Source: Kribbella sp. VKM Ac-2568
GTDB lineage: Bacteria > Actinomycetota > Actinomycetes > Propionibacteriales > Kribbellaceae
Assembly (NCBI RefSeq): GCF_004345365.1
Contig: NZ_SLVF01000005.1
Span: 372,001 to 436,000, forward strand
Reading direction: 5' to 3'
DNA: 64,000 bases
Positions 52,050 to 61,870 of the stretch are shown here, in pieces (the stretch's first letter is position 1; the number at the start of each line of letters is the position of its first letter). Below the pieces are notes generated by a model. That model was not told where the DNA came from. It did not search any database and was given only the letters and a program-made list of their open reading frames with translations. Made by a program: the position numbers and the translations under genes.

Positions 52050-53186
52050 CTACCGAACCGCGCCAGCATGCGGCGCGCCCGACGCGGCCGACCCGTCCCG
52101 GTACGGAGCCAGGAACGCGGCCAGCGCCGCCACCGTCTCCTCGGGGGCCTCCTCGGCGAACCAGTGGCCGGCGCCGGCGATGACCGCAGTTTGTACGTCG
52201 GTCGCGAGGGACTTCATCGCGTCGCCGACCGCGTTAGCGTGGCTTGCCTCCCCGCCGATCCCCAGGACCGGCATCCTCAGCGGCCGCTTCGCGCGCTTCG
52301 CGTTCTGCGCCATCATGGTGTCCCATTCGCGATAGAACGCGAAGGTGCCGCGCAGGGAGTCGGGGTTGGTGAGCAGGCCAACGTAGTAGGCGACGACGTC
52401 ATCCGGGAGCTTCGTCGCGGCCTGGATGGCGAACTCGTAGCCGAAGTAGAGGTCCTCCCGTCCCACGGCGAGCTGCTCGTTCAGCTTGTCGAGCCGGTTG
52501 ACGGCGATGTGCCAGAGCTTGTTGTTCACCGCCGCGGGAAGGAAGAGAGGCGGTTGTGGAACCGCCCCAGGGGGCCCGGGAACCTCAGCGAGGGCCACAC
52601 GCTCGACGCGGTGCGGGTGATCGGCGGCCAGCGCGTAACTGATCGGGAGCCCGGTGTCCGTGCCGACCACGGCGAACCGCTGGTGGCCGAGCGCGTCCAT
52701 CAGCGCGACCAGGTCGTTTGCGAGATTGCCGGGGTCGTACCCATCCTGGGGCTTGTCAGTCAACCCGATGCCGCGCTGGTCCGGTGCGATGACCTCGAAG
52801 TGCCGGGCCAGCGCCGGCATCACCAGGCGCCAGGCGTACCAGTTCTGCGGCCAACCGTGCACCAGCAGCAGCGGCGGCCCGTCACCCCCGATGACTACGT
52901 GCTGGCGAATTCCACCAGCCCGGATGAACCTGCTGGTGAACGTGTCGGTGAATCCGGCCGGGAGGTTCGGCGCTCCGGAGACGGAGCCGCGAAGGTTTGT
53001 CACTCGCTTTGGGGAGCTGGCGGCCGAGGCGGCAGACGATGCCCACCCGCCAAGCAGCGAGATGCCGGCAGCAGCCCCTGCGCCGCGGGTGAAGGCGCGA
53101 CGCGAAAGCCCGTGCCGGGCTTCATTTGACGACGACTCTGGGCCGGGGCCGTCCTGGGTGGGTGGCTCCGTGGGAGAGGTGTTCAT
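52050..53186 (-). CDS. Tat-exported alpha/beta hydrolase, epoxide-hydrolase-like
   Basis: The 378-residue protein starts with a Tat signal (LSRRAFTRGAGAAAGISLLG) at residues 28-47. The alpha/beta core has HGWPQN (oxyanion block), the nucleophile elbow GTDTG, and the catalytic His in GAGHWFAEEAPE. Sequence wording (VIAPDQRGIGLTDKPQDGYD) matches haloalkane-dehalogenase/epoxide-hydrolase relatives. It acts outside the membrane after folding in the cytoplasm. The substrate is unknown. A strong hairpin follows the gene. Confidence 0.83.
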   Translation of the reverse strand: MNTSPTEPPTQDGPGPESSSNEARHGLSRRAFTRGAGAAAGISLLGGWASSAASAASSPKRVTNLRGSVSGAPNLPAGFTDTFTSRFIRAGGIRQHVVIGGDGPPLLLVHGWPQNWYAWRLVMPALARHFEVIAPDQRGIGLTDKPQDGYDPGNLANDLVALMDALGHQRFAVVGTDTGLPISYALAADHPHRVERVALAEVPGPPGAVPQPPLFLPAAVNNKLWHIAVNRLDKLNEQLAVGREDLYFGYEFAIQAATKLPDDVVAYYVGLLTNPDSLRGTFAFYREWDTMMAQNAKRAKRPLRMPVLGIGGEASHANAVGDAMKSLATDVQTAVIAGAGHWFAEEAPEETVAALAAFLAPYRDGSAASGAPHAGAVR

Positions 53187-53881
53187 GAGGATCTCCGTTC
53201 AAGTCCGACCGGTTGTGGTCTCGTGACGCCAGCCTGGTCGTCTCATCTGAATCTCGCGCCCAGGGAATCCCCGGGTCTCCTCCCGGGTCCCAAGCACGGT
53301 GCCTACTCCAGCTTCTGCATCGTGAGTCGATCTGGCATCCGCCCAGGCGTCGGATCGTTCCACTTGGGAGACCGGCGCGACGACGCGACGGCGAGAGACG
53401 ACACGTCACGGCCTAGCACGACGGGATGCCGTTGGGATGCGCTGGTGGTTGGTCGTACTGACTCCCGCCGCTGCCCAGCAGGAGCGAGCTTCCCGGCGTG
53501 TGGACCAGCCGGGACGTCACCAGCCTCACACAGATCCCGCACCGGCTCCTGGTGCTCGACATCGGCGTCGTGCACCGCACGATGGCCGGAAGTCGTAGTT
53601 GGATATGCACCAATCCTTCGACGGGCCGTGGGCCGACCCCGCGCACCACAGCGGCGGGATCCGAAGCGGCCGGCTCTACCAGCCGACCGGAGCCATCGTC
53701 GCCACCACGTCCGTGCCTCAGCATGCGATAGGACGACGAAGACACCCTAGTCCGGTCCTCGTGCTCTCTCGTGGCTACGGGGACCTCCGCCCGGGCATTG
53801 ACCCGGGTCTTCACTGGGGCGACGGGCCGCCCGATCCGCGACGGTTGCTGCAAGAGTGGTTCGCCGCAGGCAGAGGAGCCG
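53187..53881. other. 700 bases between divergent genes, no recognised gene
   Basis: This gap separates the leftward hydrolase from the rightward GH15 gene. Several open frames run through it, but none has a family motif or a good start. It should contain both promoters, and the excess length suggests a decayed gene. Confidence 0.3.
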
Positions 53882-55693
53882 ATGATGACGCAGCAGATCG
53901 AGGACTACGCGCTCATCGGCGATCTCCGCACCGCCGCCCTTGTCGGCCTCGATGGATCCATCGACTGGCTATGCCTCCCAAGATTCGACTCACAGGCCGT
54001 GTTCGCGGCGCTCCTGGGCGATGCCCGGAACGGCCGATGGGCCCTGGCGCCTCAGACGGGCGGACGCTGCACGCGCCGCCGCTACCGTGGCGACTCGCTC
54101 ATCCTCGACACCGAATGGATCACCCCGGACGGTGCCGTACGAGTCACCGACTTCATGTCACCCACAAGCACAGGGCCTCAAGTAGTTCGCATTCTGGAGG
54201 GGTTGGCGGGCGAGGTTCCCATGCACATGTGCATGGTCCCCAGAATGGATTACGGCAAGGTCGTGCCGAGCCTCCGTAGCGTCGGAGGGCACTTCATCGC
54301 AACCGCAGGACCAGACTCCGTGTGGCTGAGAAGCGACGTCGCTCTGACCGCAACGCACGGCACCCTGGCCGGCGACTTCGTGGTTCCGGCGGGTCAGCAG
54401 ATTTCCTTCGCCTTTGGATACACCCCCACACCGGAGCTCGTCCTTCCCACAGTCGATGCCGCCGCCAGCCTCGCGGCCACCGAAACCTACTGGCGCGAAT
54501 GGGTGAGCAAGTGCACTTACTCCGGTCCCTGGGCAGACGCAGTCAAGCGATCCCTCATCACCCTGAAAGCGCTCACTTTCGCCCCGACCGGCGGCATCCT
54601 GGCCGCAGCAACAACGTCGCTCCCCGAACAGATCGGCGGTTCACGCAACTGGGACTACCGTTTCTGCTGGTTGCGCGACGCGGCCTTTACGCTGCAGGCG
54701 TTCCTCGCCACTGGATATGTCGAAGAAGCCTCCGCGTGGCGTGACTGGTTGGTGCGGGCGGTCGACGGCGACCCGAGCGGGACGCAGATCATGTATGCCG
54801 TCGACGGCGCGCGCCACCTGCCCGAACTGACGCTGGACTGGCTGCCCGGACACGCCGGCTCCTCACCTGTGCGCATCGGCAATGGGGCGGCAACCCAACG
54901 ACAGAACGATGTTTGGGGCGAAGTCCTCGACGCGCTGCACGCGACCCGCGACGCAGAAGATCCGCCGCGCCCAGTAGAGGCACATCTGGAACGGACTCTG
55001 CTCACACAACTTGAACGGAACTGGGCCGAACCCGACAACGGCATCTGGGAGGTCCGTGGACCGCAACGACACTTCGTTCACTCCAAACTGATGGCTTGGG
55101 TCGGGGTGGACCGAGCTGTCCGCGTCCTCGAGAAGCACCACACGGGCGGATCCCTGAACGAACTGCGTGATCTCCGGGAGGCAATCCACACCGAAATCTG
55201 CCACCGGGGATTCAGCCAGTCGCGACGAGCATTCACCCAGTCCTATGGTTCCGCGCGTCTGGACGCATCGGTCCTCCTCATGCCGCGCTACGGATTCCTA
55301 CCCTGGGCAGACCCGCGCATGGTCGACACAGTCGACGCCATCCAACGAGACCTCACCCGCAACGGACTCGTCCTCCGCTACGCCGTTGGCAACGAGGGCA
55401 CCAATGTCGACGGCGTCCACGGCGAGGAAGGTGCCTTCTTGGCGTGCTCCTTCTGGCTTGTCGACGCCCTGCACGGAATCGGCCGTACGGATGACGCCGC
55501 CGAGCTGTTCGACCGCCTATTGTCCCTGCGCAACGACGTCGGCCTTCTCAGCGAGGAATATGACCCGATCACCGGACGCCACCTCGGCAATACGCCACAA
55601 GCCCTCAGCCACGCCGGCCTCGTCACCACTGCGCTCCACCTCGCCACCCCATCGGCCCACGACAGGCGAGTACCAACCGCTGACGTGGCATGA
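53882..55693 (+). CDS. GH15 family glycoside hydrolase (glucoamylase/trehalase-like), second copy
   Basis: AGAGGAGCCG precedes the ATG at 53882 (a second ATG follows directly). The 603-residue product parallels the gene at 19753-21573 throughout: QQIEDYALIGDLRTAALVGL, SRNWDYRFCWLRDAAFTLQA, RNDVGLLSEEYDPITGRHLG. It has a beta-sandwich N-terminal domain and an (alpha/alpha)6 barrel. It is cytoplasmic; the substrate may be alpha-glucans, isomalto-oligosaccharides or trehalose. The C-terminus ends at the expected place, unlike the first copy. An IS5-type element lies between it and the epoxide hydrolase paralogue. Confidence 0.85.
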   Translation: MMTQQIEDYALIGDLRTAALVGLDGSIDWLCLPRFDSQAVFAALLGDARNGRWALAPQTGGRCTRRRYRGDSLILDTEWITPDGAVRVTDFMSPTSTGPQVVRILEGLAGEVPMHMCMVPRMDYGKVVPSLRSVGGHFIATAGPDSVWLRSDVALTATHGTLAGDFVVPAGQQISFAFGYTPTPELVLPTVDAAASLAATETYWREWVSKCTYSGPWADAVKRSLITLKALTFAPTGGILAAATTSLPEQIGGSRNWDYRFCWLRDAAFTLQAFLATGYVEEASAWRDWLVRAVDGDPSGTQIMYAVDGARHLPELTLDWLPGHAGSSPVRIGNGAATQRQNDVWGEVLDALHATRDAEDPPRPVEAHLERTLLTQLERNWAEPDNGIWEVRGPQRHFVHSKLMAWVGVDRAVRVLEKHHTGGSLNELRDLREAIHTEICHRGFSQSRRAFTQSYGSARLDASVLLMPRYGFLPWADPRMVDTVDAIQRDLTRNGLVLRYAVGNEGTNVDGVHGEEGAFLACSFWLVDALHGIGRTDDAAELFDRLLSLRNDVGLLSEEYDPITGRHLGNTPQALSHAGLVTTALHLATPSAHDRRVPTADVA

Positions 55694-56065
55694 AGCCGCC
55701 AGCTGAGTTGCCATCCGGTGACGACGATGCGCCCTGCCCCGCGAGTCGCTCAGTCGTACCTGCGACGGCGTGCATTCGATGCGCGCTGTCCCGGGTGGTA
55801 ACTGTTGTCGCGAACGATGGCGTCGACTTCACATCGTCCATGACGGTCCGGCCTCGAAGACAAGAAGTTGAACTCGGCCTGGAAGAGCGCCACGAACGGG
55901 GTCAACTGGACGTGAGGTCGCACAGGAAGAGCCCTGAACAGCAGGGCACCGGTACCAGCCGTGTCGCGGGCCGGTGCCGATGCCCTGCTCTGACTCAGGC
56001 AGCGCGGCGGGCTGGTCCGCTTCCGATGCACATAGATGTCTCACAGAAGGTTTAGTGAGGTCTTC
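55694..56065. other. 370 bases without a recognised gene
   Basis: Nothing recognisable lies between the GH15 stop and the IS5-type transposase end. Confidence 0.3.
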
Positions 56066-56897
56066 TCACCGGGCTGGTCTTTGGGGTTTGAGTAGCACCA
56101 GTGCTGCGGTGGTGATCTGGCCGATTCTCCAGGGGTCGAGGGTGACGCGCTCGAGGGCTTTCCAGGTGCGTTGAGCAGGGCGTTGGCGCGTTCTGCCGGG
56201 GCGCGTAGTGCGTTGATCGTCCGGTTCCGGGTGTGATTGTCGGTGGCGAGGTTGTTGCCCTTGGTGGGGGCGTGGATCCCGGCGCCTGCGCCTGCGTAGC
56301 CCTTGTCGGTCGGGTGGGCAGGCCGTGGGTGGCGGCCGGGTACAGCGCTGGCAGGGCGTGGATCCGGGCGGCGGTGATGTCGTGGGTGGAACCGGGCTCG
56401 ACGTCGCTGACCCCCACCGGGTATCCGGTCGGGTCGGTCAGCACCTGGACGTTCCCGCCGTGCTGCTTGTGCTTGCCCGAGTACCACAGGTCATGGCCGG
56501 CCTGCGACGGTGCGCTGACACGCGTGGATGGAATCAAGGTTCCGTCCAGGCAAACGAACGCCCAGCCCTGGCGCAGGCCCTCGGCCAGAACGTCGGGCAG
56601 GTCGGGTGCCTGATCGGCGATCACGTCGATCGCTTCGTGCAGGTACCGGGATGCGGTGGCGACACTCACGCCGGCGTCGCGGGCCAGGCTCGGTACGTCG
56701 ATGGCTTCATTGACCCAGCGCAGCGCCATGACCGCTTGCACGAACGGGGTCGCGACTCGCTGCCACGGACGTGCGTCGTGTGTGTTTCGATAATTGCTCA
56801 GCCAGCGCGCGACCTGGTAGGCGGTTTCTGCGGGGACGTCGAGGGTGGCACGCGCCGGGACCCCACGCCCCACGCACGACACGCCCCTGTTCACCAC
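56066..56897 (-). mobile_element. IS5-family insertion sequence (DDE_Tnp_4 type), frameshifted transposase
   Basis: The minus-strand protein reads AETAYQVARWLSNYRNTHDA, SLARDAGVSVATASRYLHEA (HTH), FVCLDGTLIPSTRV (first catalytic Asp), DLWYSGKHKQHGGNVQVLTD and SDVEPGSTHDITAARIHALP. Then the frame changes: TDKGYAGAGAGIHAPTKGNN, and again LERVTLDPWRIGQITTAALV to the stop at 56066-56068. Two frameshifts disable it, yet all parts are present, so it is a recent inactivation. It sits inside the block that resembles 16.8-21.6 kb. Confidence 0.75.
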
Positions 56898-57046
56898 AAC
56901 GTTGCCTCAGACAACGGCACCACGCGGCCAGGGAGCTGCACGCGGCAGCCGGGGCCGTCCGGTTCTGCCTTCTGATCAGCTGGTTCCGATCGTCGGCCGC
57001 GGCGGCGTTCGAGTTCTGGACGATCTCGAGCAGATGTCGCGCATGC

Positions 57047-57204
57047 TCACGCTCGGCTCGACTCGATGCCCTTCAGTGCGGCATGCATCGCGCGCCAGGC
57101 CAGGTACTCGCGGTCGATGGGGCCGACGACCAAGCCCATGACCATCAGCGAGACTAGGAGCGCAACGAGCCAACGCGGCAGGTCCAGGGTGTGCAACGGC
57201 AGGC
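57047..57204 (-). pseudogene. C-terminal fragment with one membrane helix
   Basis: The minus strand reads HTLDLPRWLVALLVSLMVMG, then LVVGPIDREYLAWRAMHAAL and KGIESSRA before the stop. One transmembrane helix is clear. It is fused to the end of the thioredoxin-like fragment in another frame, so two broken genes meet here. The family was not recognised. Confidence 0.35.
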
Positions 57205-57414
57205 TATCGCGCGCCGAACCAGGTCGAGCTCGGGCTCGAACGAGAACTCGGGGGTGTGCACGCCGATCACCAGCAGCCTGTCGTTTCGATAGGCCTGTGA
57301 CCACGCCCGTATGTACGGCTCCTGGCGCAACCAGTTGATGCACGCCAGCGACCAGAAGGTCACCAGCACGGCCTGGCCGAGCAGCTCGGCGGGGCCGAGT
57401 GGCTCCGAGTTCAA
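57205..57414 (-). pseudogene. thioredoxin-fold (DipZ/TlpA-like) protein, N-terminal fragment
   Basis: The minus strand gives NSEPLGPAELLGQAVLVTFW, SLACINWLRQEPYIRAWSQA and LLVIGVHTPEFSFEPELDLV, then stops matching. It parallels the first 90 residues of the intact gene at 16815-17834, including the CINW active site. Both ends are missing. It lies directly downstream of an epoxide hydrolase gene, as does its intact relative. Confidence 0.7.
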
Positions 57415-57469
57415 ACCTCTCGGTCCCGCCGTCGAGCGAGGGCTTGCGCAGTCGGTCGAACACGATCGT

Positions 57470-58675
57470 CTAGCGGAGCGACCTGAAGGCAGCGCGAACC
57501 TCTTCGGAGAACAGCTGCGGCTGTTCCCAGGCCGCGAAGTGGCCGCCCTTGTCGGCCTTGTTGTAGTAGATGAGCTTGGGGTACGCCCGCTCTGCCCAAC
57601 TCCGCGGGGTTTGAACGACCTCGTCAGGAAAGGCGCTCACTGCGACCGGGATGGCGACGTGCTTCGGTGCAAAGAAGGCGAACTTGTTCTCCCAATAGAT
57701 ACGCGCCGATGACACGGCCGTGTTGGTCAGCCAGTAGAGCGTGACGTTGTCGAGCACGTCGTCTCGCGTGAGGCCCTCGGTCTGGCCGTCGAAGACGCGG
57801 GCAATAAGTGCGTGACTGGCCGCGTCGTGGTCGAGCATCCACGCGGCCAGCCCGACGGGTGAATCGGCGAGTCCGTACAGCGTCTGCGGTCGGGTTGACT
57901 GCTCCTGGGCGTAGGCGACCCCGTGCGTGTAGAAAAAGCCCAGCTGCTCGCACGCGCGTTGTTCGTCGGCTGAGAGATCGGATGGCAGCGGGTTACCGGT
58001 CTGAACTGCCTGGTCGATCTCCGGTGGCACCGTGAACGGCCAGGTGACGTGAATGCCGAGCAACTCCGGCGGCGCCTGCGTACCCATCACATCCGCGACC
58101 ATCCCACCCCAGTCGCCGCCCTGGGCCACGAACCTCGTGTAGCCGAGACGCCTCATCAGCTCCACCCACGCCCGCGCGATGCGGTCGGGGCTCCAGCCGG
58201 TGGTGGTCGGTTTGCCCGAGAACCCGTAGCCCGGCAGCGAGGGGATGACGACGTCAAAAGCGTCTGCGGCACTCCCGCCGTGTGCCGTTGGATTCGTCAG
58301 TGGATCGATGATCTTCAGCTGTTCGATGATCGAGCCGGGCCACCCGTGGGTGACGATGAGCGGCAACGCATCCTCGTGGTCCGAACGAACGTGGATGAAA
58401 TGGATGTCGAGCCCGTCGATCTCCGTGACGAACTGCGGCAAAGGCTTCAGCCTCGCCTCGCATGCGCGCCAGTCGTACCCGGTCTCCCAGTAGCGCGCGA
58501 GTGCCTGGATCGTCGCGAGCTGCACGCCCTGGGACTGATCGTCGACGGGCTCCCTTTCGGGCCAGCGCGTGGCCGCGATGCGCGCACGCAGCTCCTCGAG
58601 GTCCGCCTCGGTGGCCTCGAATGTGAACGGACGGATCGCGCTGGCGTCCGCTTGCGTTTCGGTGACGGCAGTCAT
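57470..58675 (-). CDS. epoxide hydrolase (EHN-type alpha/beta hydrolase), second copy
   Basis: AGGAGAGGC precedes the ATG at 58675, and the longer upstream frame lacks homology. The 401-residue enzyme has the EHN N-terminal domain (IRPFTFEATEADLEELRARI), HGWPGS, the nucleophile elbow GGDWGG and the His block GGHFAAWEQPQLFSEEVRAA. It is closely similar over its whole length to the gene at 18318-19523. It probably has the same kind of substrate. It is followed by the thioredoxin-like fragment. Confidence 0.85.
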   Translation of the reverse strand: MTAVTETQADASAIRPFTFEATEADLEELRARIAATRWPEREPVDDQSQGVQLATIQALARYWETGYDWRACEARLKPLPQFVTEIDGLDIHFIHVRSDHEDALPLIVTHGWPGSIIEQLKIIDPLTNPTAHGGSAADAFDVVIPSLPGYGFSGKPTTTGWSPDRIARAWVELMRRLGYTRFVAQGGDWGGMVADVMGTQAPPELLGIHVTWPFTVPPEIDQAVQTGNPLPSDLSADEQRACEQLGFFYTHGVAYAQEQSTRPQTLYGLADSPVGLAAWMLDHDAASHALIARVFDGQTEGLTRDDVLDNVTLYWLTNTAVSSARIYWENKFAFFAPKHVAIPVAVSAFPDEVVQTPRSWAERAYPKLIYYNKADKGGHFAAWEQPQLFSEEVRAAFRSLR

Positions 58676-58944
58676 GTGCCTCTCCTGGGTCTTGGGGGTC
58701 GGTGACGCCACCAGCCTGCTCGTGCCGCGCATGAGTTGCGCCCGTGGAATACCCCGGCCACTTCACTGGTCTCTCGAGGTCGCCTCGTCGGGAGCGCGCG
58801 CAGAGTTCTCCATGGTGGGCATTGCCCGCTCGTGAATGTCACGCAGTGACGCGTGACTCCTCCCCCCGTCGACCGCCGCCCGTGGCGATAGCCGGACCTC
58901 AGGGCTGGGTCCAGCTCTAGCCGAAAGACGGATCGGTAGGAGGC
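58676..58944. other. upstream region of epoxide hydrolase
   Basis: No gene was recognised; the region presumably holds the epoxide hydrolase promoter. Confidence 0.3.
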
Positions 58945-59167
58945 GCAGAGCCAGGTCGTAGCCGACCTCGACGCCGCCTACGAACGCCGCAGCATCGCCG
59001 TCACATCCAACCTGCACCCGTCCGGGTTCGACACCATCATGCCCAAAACACTGGCCACCGCGACCGTCGACCGGCTCCTACACCAGGCCCACGTCGTCCT
59101 CACCGAAGGCACCTCACTCCGCCTGTCCGAGGCCACCGCAGGACAAGGAGTGATGCCCCTGAACTGA
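58945..59167 (+). mobile_element. IS21-family IstB helper ATPase, C-terminal fragment
   Basis: The frame reads ADLDAAYERRSIAVTSNLHP, then SGFDTIMPKTLATATVDRLL and VLTEGTSLRLSEAT before the stop. It is the end of an IstB helper, with sensor Asn in SNLHP. The ATPase core and the istA transposase are missing. The right-end repeats of the element follow immediately. Confidence 0.7.
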
Positions 59168-59177
59168 CCCCCTACAA

Positions 59178-59262
59178 GACGATCAGTTGTCCGCGGACAA
59201 CGAGATCAACTCTCCGCCGGCAAGGAGACCAACCGTCCACCCACAGGGAAGTCCCGCTGTCC
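59178..59262 (+). repeat. IS21 right-end repeats with a 16-base palindrome
   Basis: GTTGTCCGCGGACAAC at 59186-59201 is a perfect 16-base palindrome. It is followed by related units beginning GAGATCAAC and GAGACCAAC about 23 bases apart and by TGTCCGTTGACAG. Multiple terminal transposase-binding repeats of this kind are characteristic of IS21 ends. Confidence 0.55.
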
Positions 59263-59738
59263 GTTGACAGTTGTCGGGCGCATTGCAGCCATCCCCCGAA
59301 GGGAGACCAGGCGCAAGTCCAGACGAGAGATGTTCAGTCCTTCTGTCGCGCTGATCGTCATGATCCCGAAGCGGGGAGCGCCTGTAACCGTCGGTGAGAA
59401 CCATGACGACGGCGGCGGTGAGGTCAGATCGACGGCAGTGGGTAGTGCTCGGCGGTCGCCGTCAGCCCCGAACGTAGCGCTCGGTTGTCCCATCGCGGAC
59501 CAGAGCACTCCCGGGCAACGTCCCGTGATTTCACGGGGCGGCGCCGCAGCCCGCTGCGCGATCGTGAGGCAGTACCAACGTGTGCAGGGGCTTGGCCCAG
59601 ACGAGTCGTCATGTAAAGCCCGCGGACGTCGCGCAAGACGTCGCTCGCGGCCCTGTGACCTGTTGGCCTGGGCCTACCCCGAGACCAGCACAACAGCCGT
59701 GCGTCGGGTGCGGCTGCGGTTCACGAAAGGAACTGCTC
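59263..59738. other. leader region of the secreted protein gene, no gene recognised
   Basis: No gene is recognisable here. A perfect CCCGTGA-TT-TCACGGG hairpin at 59522-59537 could be an operator or an attenuation element. Confidence 0.35.
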
Positions 59739-60427
59739 ATGTCCATCAAGCGCAAGGTGCTGACCGGTGCGGCGACGCTGACCATGGTCGGCGCTGTGAC
59801 CACGGTGGGGACGGTCTTCGCGAGCGCCGCCACCCCAGAGTGCGGCGACGTCTGCATCTCCGTCTTCAGCAAGGTGCTCGGCGCGCCGGCCCACCCCAGC
59901 TTCGTCGAGGCCGTGCTTGGCGGGGTTGCGACCGTCGGCCAGCCGCTGATCTTGAAGCAGGCCAGCGGCTCGGACACTGACCCTTCGGAAGACATCATCC
60001 CGTACGGGGGCTCCGTCTCTGCCTTCTATGCGGCAGGGATGGTGTCCGCGGAGGTGAACAGTCACTACGGCAGCCTGACGGCTGTGCAGCAAGAGTATGC
60101 GCCGCTCGGGGTGCCCAGTGGCCTGTGCGTGGGCTTGGCGAGCGTCGCATACCAGGACGAGCCGCTCACCTTGCAGCCGTGCAGCGTTCCGGCCACGACC
60201 GTGTGGATCCTCAATCCCGCCCTGTCGCAGGCCCCGGGTACTTCCCCATCATCAACGCATCGACTCCGGAGTTCAGCCACCCGTTCGCGATGGACCTGCG
60301 GCAGGACGCAATCGCGAGCGATCACCAGAGGCTGGAAATCCATGCCCGCCGCCTGCAGTTCCTCACCGACGAGAACATGCTGCCGGACAGCCAGCTGTGG
60401 AGCGCTCATCGCGGCGAACTGAAGTAG
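59739..60427 (+). pseudogene. secreted protein of unknown function, interrupted by a frameshift
   Basis: GAAAGGA precedes the ATG at 59739. The product has a signal peptide (MSIKRKVLTGAATLTMVGAV, cleavage near ASAA) and a Cys-containing exported domain (PECGDVCISVFSKVLGAPAH, GLCVGLASVAYQDEPLTLQP). Near 60237 the frame that makes sense shifts: PGYFPIINASTPEFSHPFAM and DLRQDAIASDHQRLEIHARR continue in the next frame to a stop at 60427. Without the shift the C-terminus is nonsense. It may be a recent mutation or a sequence error. No family was recognised. Confidence 0.6.
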
Positions 60428-60531
60428 CAGGCCAGCCCAAGCCCACAGCGACCCAGATAGTGGCGACGTCCCCGCCCGGGGCGGCGCCACCGTCCTGCTC
60501 GGCCGCGGCGAGCGGAGATGATGGCCCCCGC

Positions 60532-61075
60532 TCAGGCTGTCCCGGTCTGCTGCGGGTACTTGCGCTTCGTTGGGGAGGCGACAGGCGCGATCGTGCCGGG
60601 GTATGCCGGTCGACGCTCAGACGCTTGCGACGGGACGGCCGCGTCGTACGCGGCCTTGGTCGCGTCGGTGACGCTTGCGGGGGCAGTGACAACGGCTCCG
60701 TCATCACGCAGCGCTCCTCCAAGCTGCCCGCGCCTGTTGATGCCGAGCTTGGAGAACACCTTGCCCAGATGCCACTCAACGGTTCGCGGACTCACGAACA
60801 GCTGCGCGGCAATCTCCGGCGTCGACATCCCGCCACAAGCCAGAACGCGATCTGAGCCTCCTGCGCGGTCAGGTCATCACGAGTCTCAACAGTGCGCTTG
60901 CGCACCGTTGTCCCGGTCGCCGCCAGTTCTCGGCGGGTGCGCTCGGCAAACCCCGCCGCGCCCATCGCGGTGAACATCTCGTGCGCTTCGTTCAACTCCC
61001 GGCGCGCGTCCACCCTGCGACCAGTCCGTCGAAGCCACTCCCCGTACAACAGACGAGCACGAGCCGCAACAGGCC
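60532..61075 (-). pseudogene. LAL-type LuxR regulator, C-terminal fragment
   Basis: The minus strand reads LYGEWLRRTGRRVDARRELN, EAHEMFTAMGAAGFAERTRR and RDDLTAQEAQIAF. After a frameshift near 60830 it continues with STPEIAAQLFVSPRTVEWHL and GKVFSKLGINRRGQLG. This is the end of the helical region and the LuxR HTH of a LAL regulator. The ATPase part was replaced by an IS1380-type element at about 61075. Confidence 0.75.
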
Positions 61076-61380
61076 CAGGTCGTCGATGCTGTCCGCGCCG
61101 CCCACCATCCCCGCGACCAGCGAGGCCACCTTCAACCCGGCGTTGGCACCCTTGTCGGTCGGCACACTCAGATGCTCATCGGCCAGCGACCGCAGCCCCG
61201 CCTGCTGAGCCAACGCAACGATCGGCACCAAGCCACCGGCCGACACGAGATTCGGATCGTCGAACACCGCTGAAACAGCCCGCGGAGTATGAGAGAGTTG
61301 CATCTCAGAGATGCCCTTCCGGCTGTGACTTTTGGGACCTTAGACAAGTCCAATTTTCCCAGCACGTAAGGGCATTCTCG
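61075..61380 (-). mobile_element. IS1380-family element, left end and transposase N-terminus
   Basis: From the ATG at 61303 the product is MQLSHTPRAVSAVFDDPNLV, then SAGGLVPIVALAQQAGLRSL and SVPTDKGANAGLKVASLVAG, ending near DDLGLLR at 61075 where LAL sequence begins. Inverted arms ATGCCCTT (61311-61318) and AAGGGCAT (61368-61375) with a 49-base spacer lie upstream. This is the same arrangement as in the element at 4066-4561, although the sequences differ. Confidence 0.7.
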
Positions 61381-61870
61381 CGTTACGACCCGCTCACCCA
61401 GGCCCCAACATCGGTGGATCCAGGCTTATGCGGTGTCGCCGGTCTCCGGCCCGGAGCCACTTGGCGGGTGTAGCCGCCGCCCGCATGGCGTCGAGGCGCG
61501 AGGCACCGCCAGCAGGCAGGCTCGGGACCGGCGACACTGCGAGCCTCCTCGAGCTCCGCAGCCAAGACTTCAACGTCACCCCTTCTGAGGACAACCCTCT
61601 GTCTCGGCTTCTCCGGATAAACCCTAGCCCGTGGGTCTGTGACGCCAGACTCGATCGAGTCTGGCGTCCATGGCTTCCCAACGGCAGACTGACCGCGAGC
61701 GGCGCGACCACCGCACCACCGTCGCGTCGCTCACTCAGACTGTGTCTCCAGCGCGACGAAGCGATTGCTTCTCATGCCGCGTTTGACCGGCAAAGCCGCC
61801 CCACCCACAGCTCCACTGACGCTGGGGCAGCCGGACTCCCAGGTTGTCCGTCGGGCCTGGCCTGACGTCT
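61381..61870. other. 490 bases without a recognised gene
   Basis: Nothing is recognisable on either strand. Confidence 0.3.
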
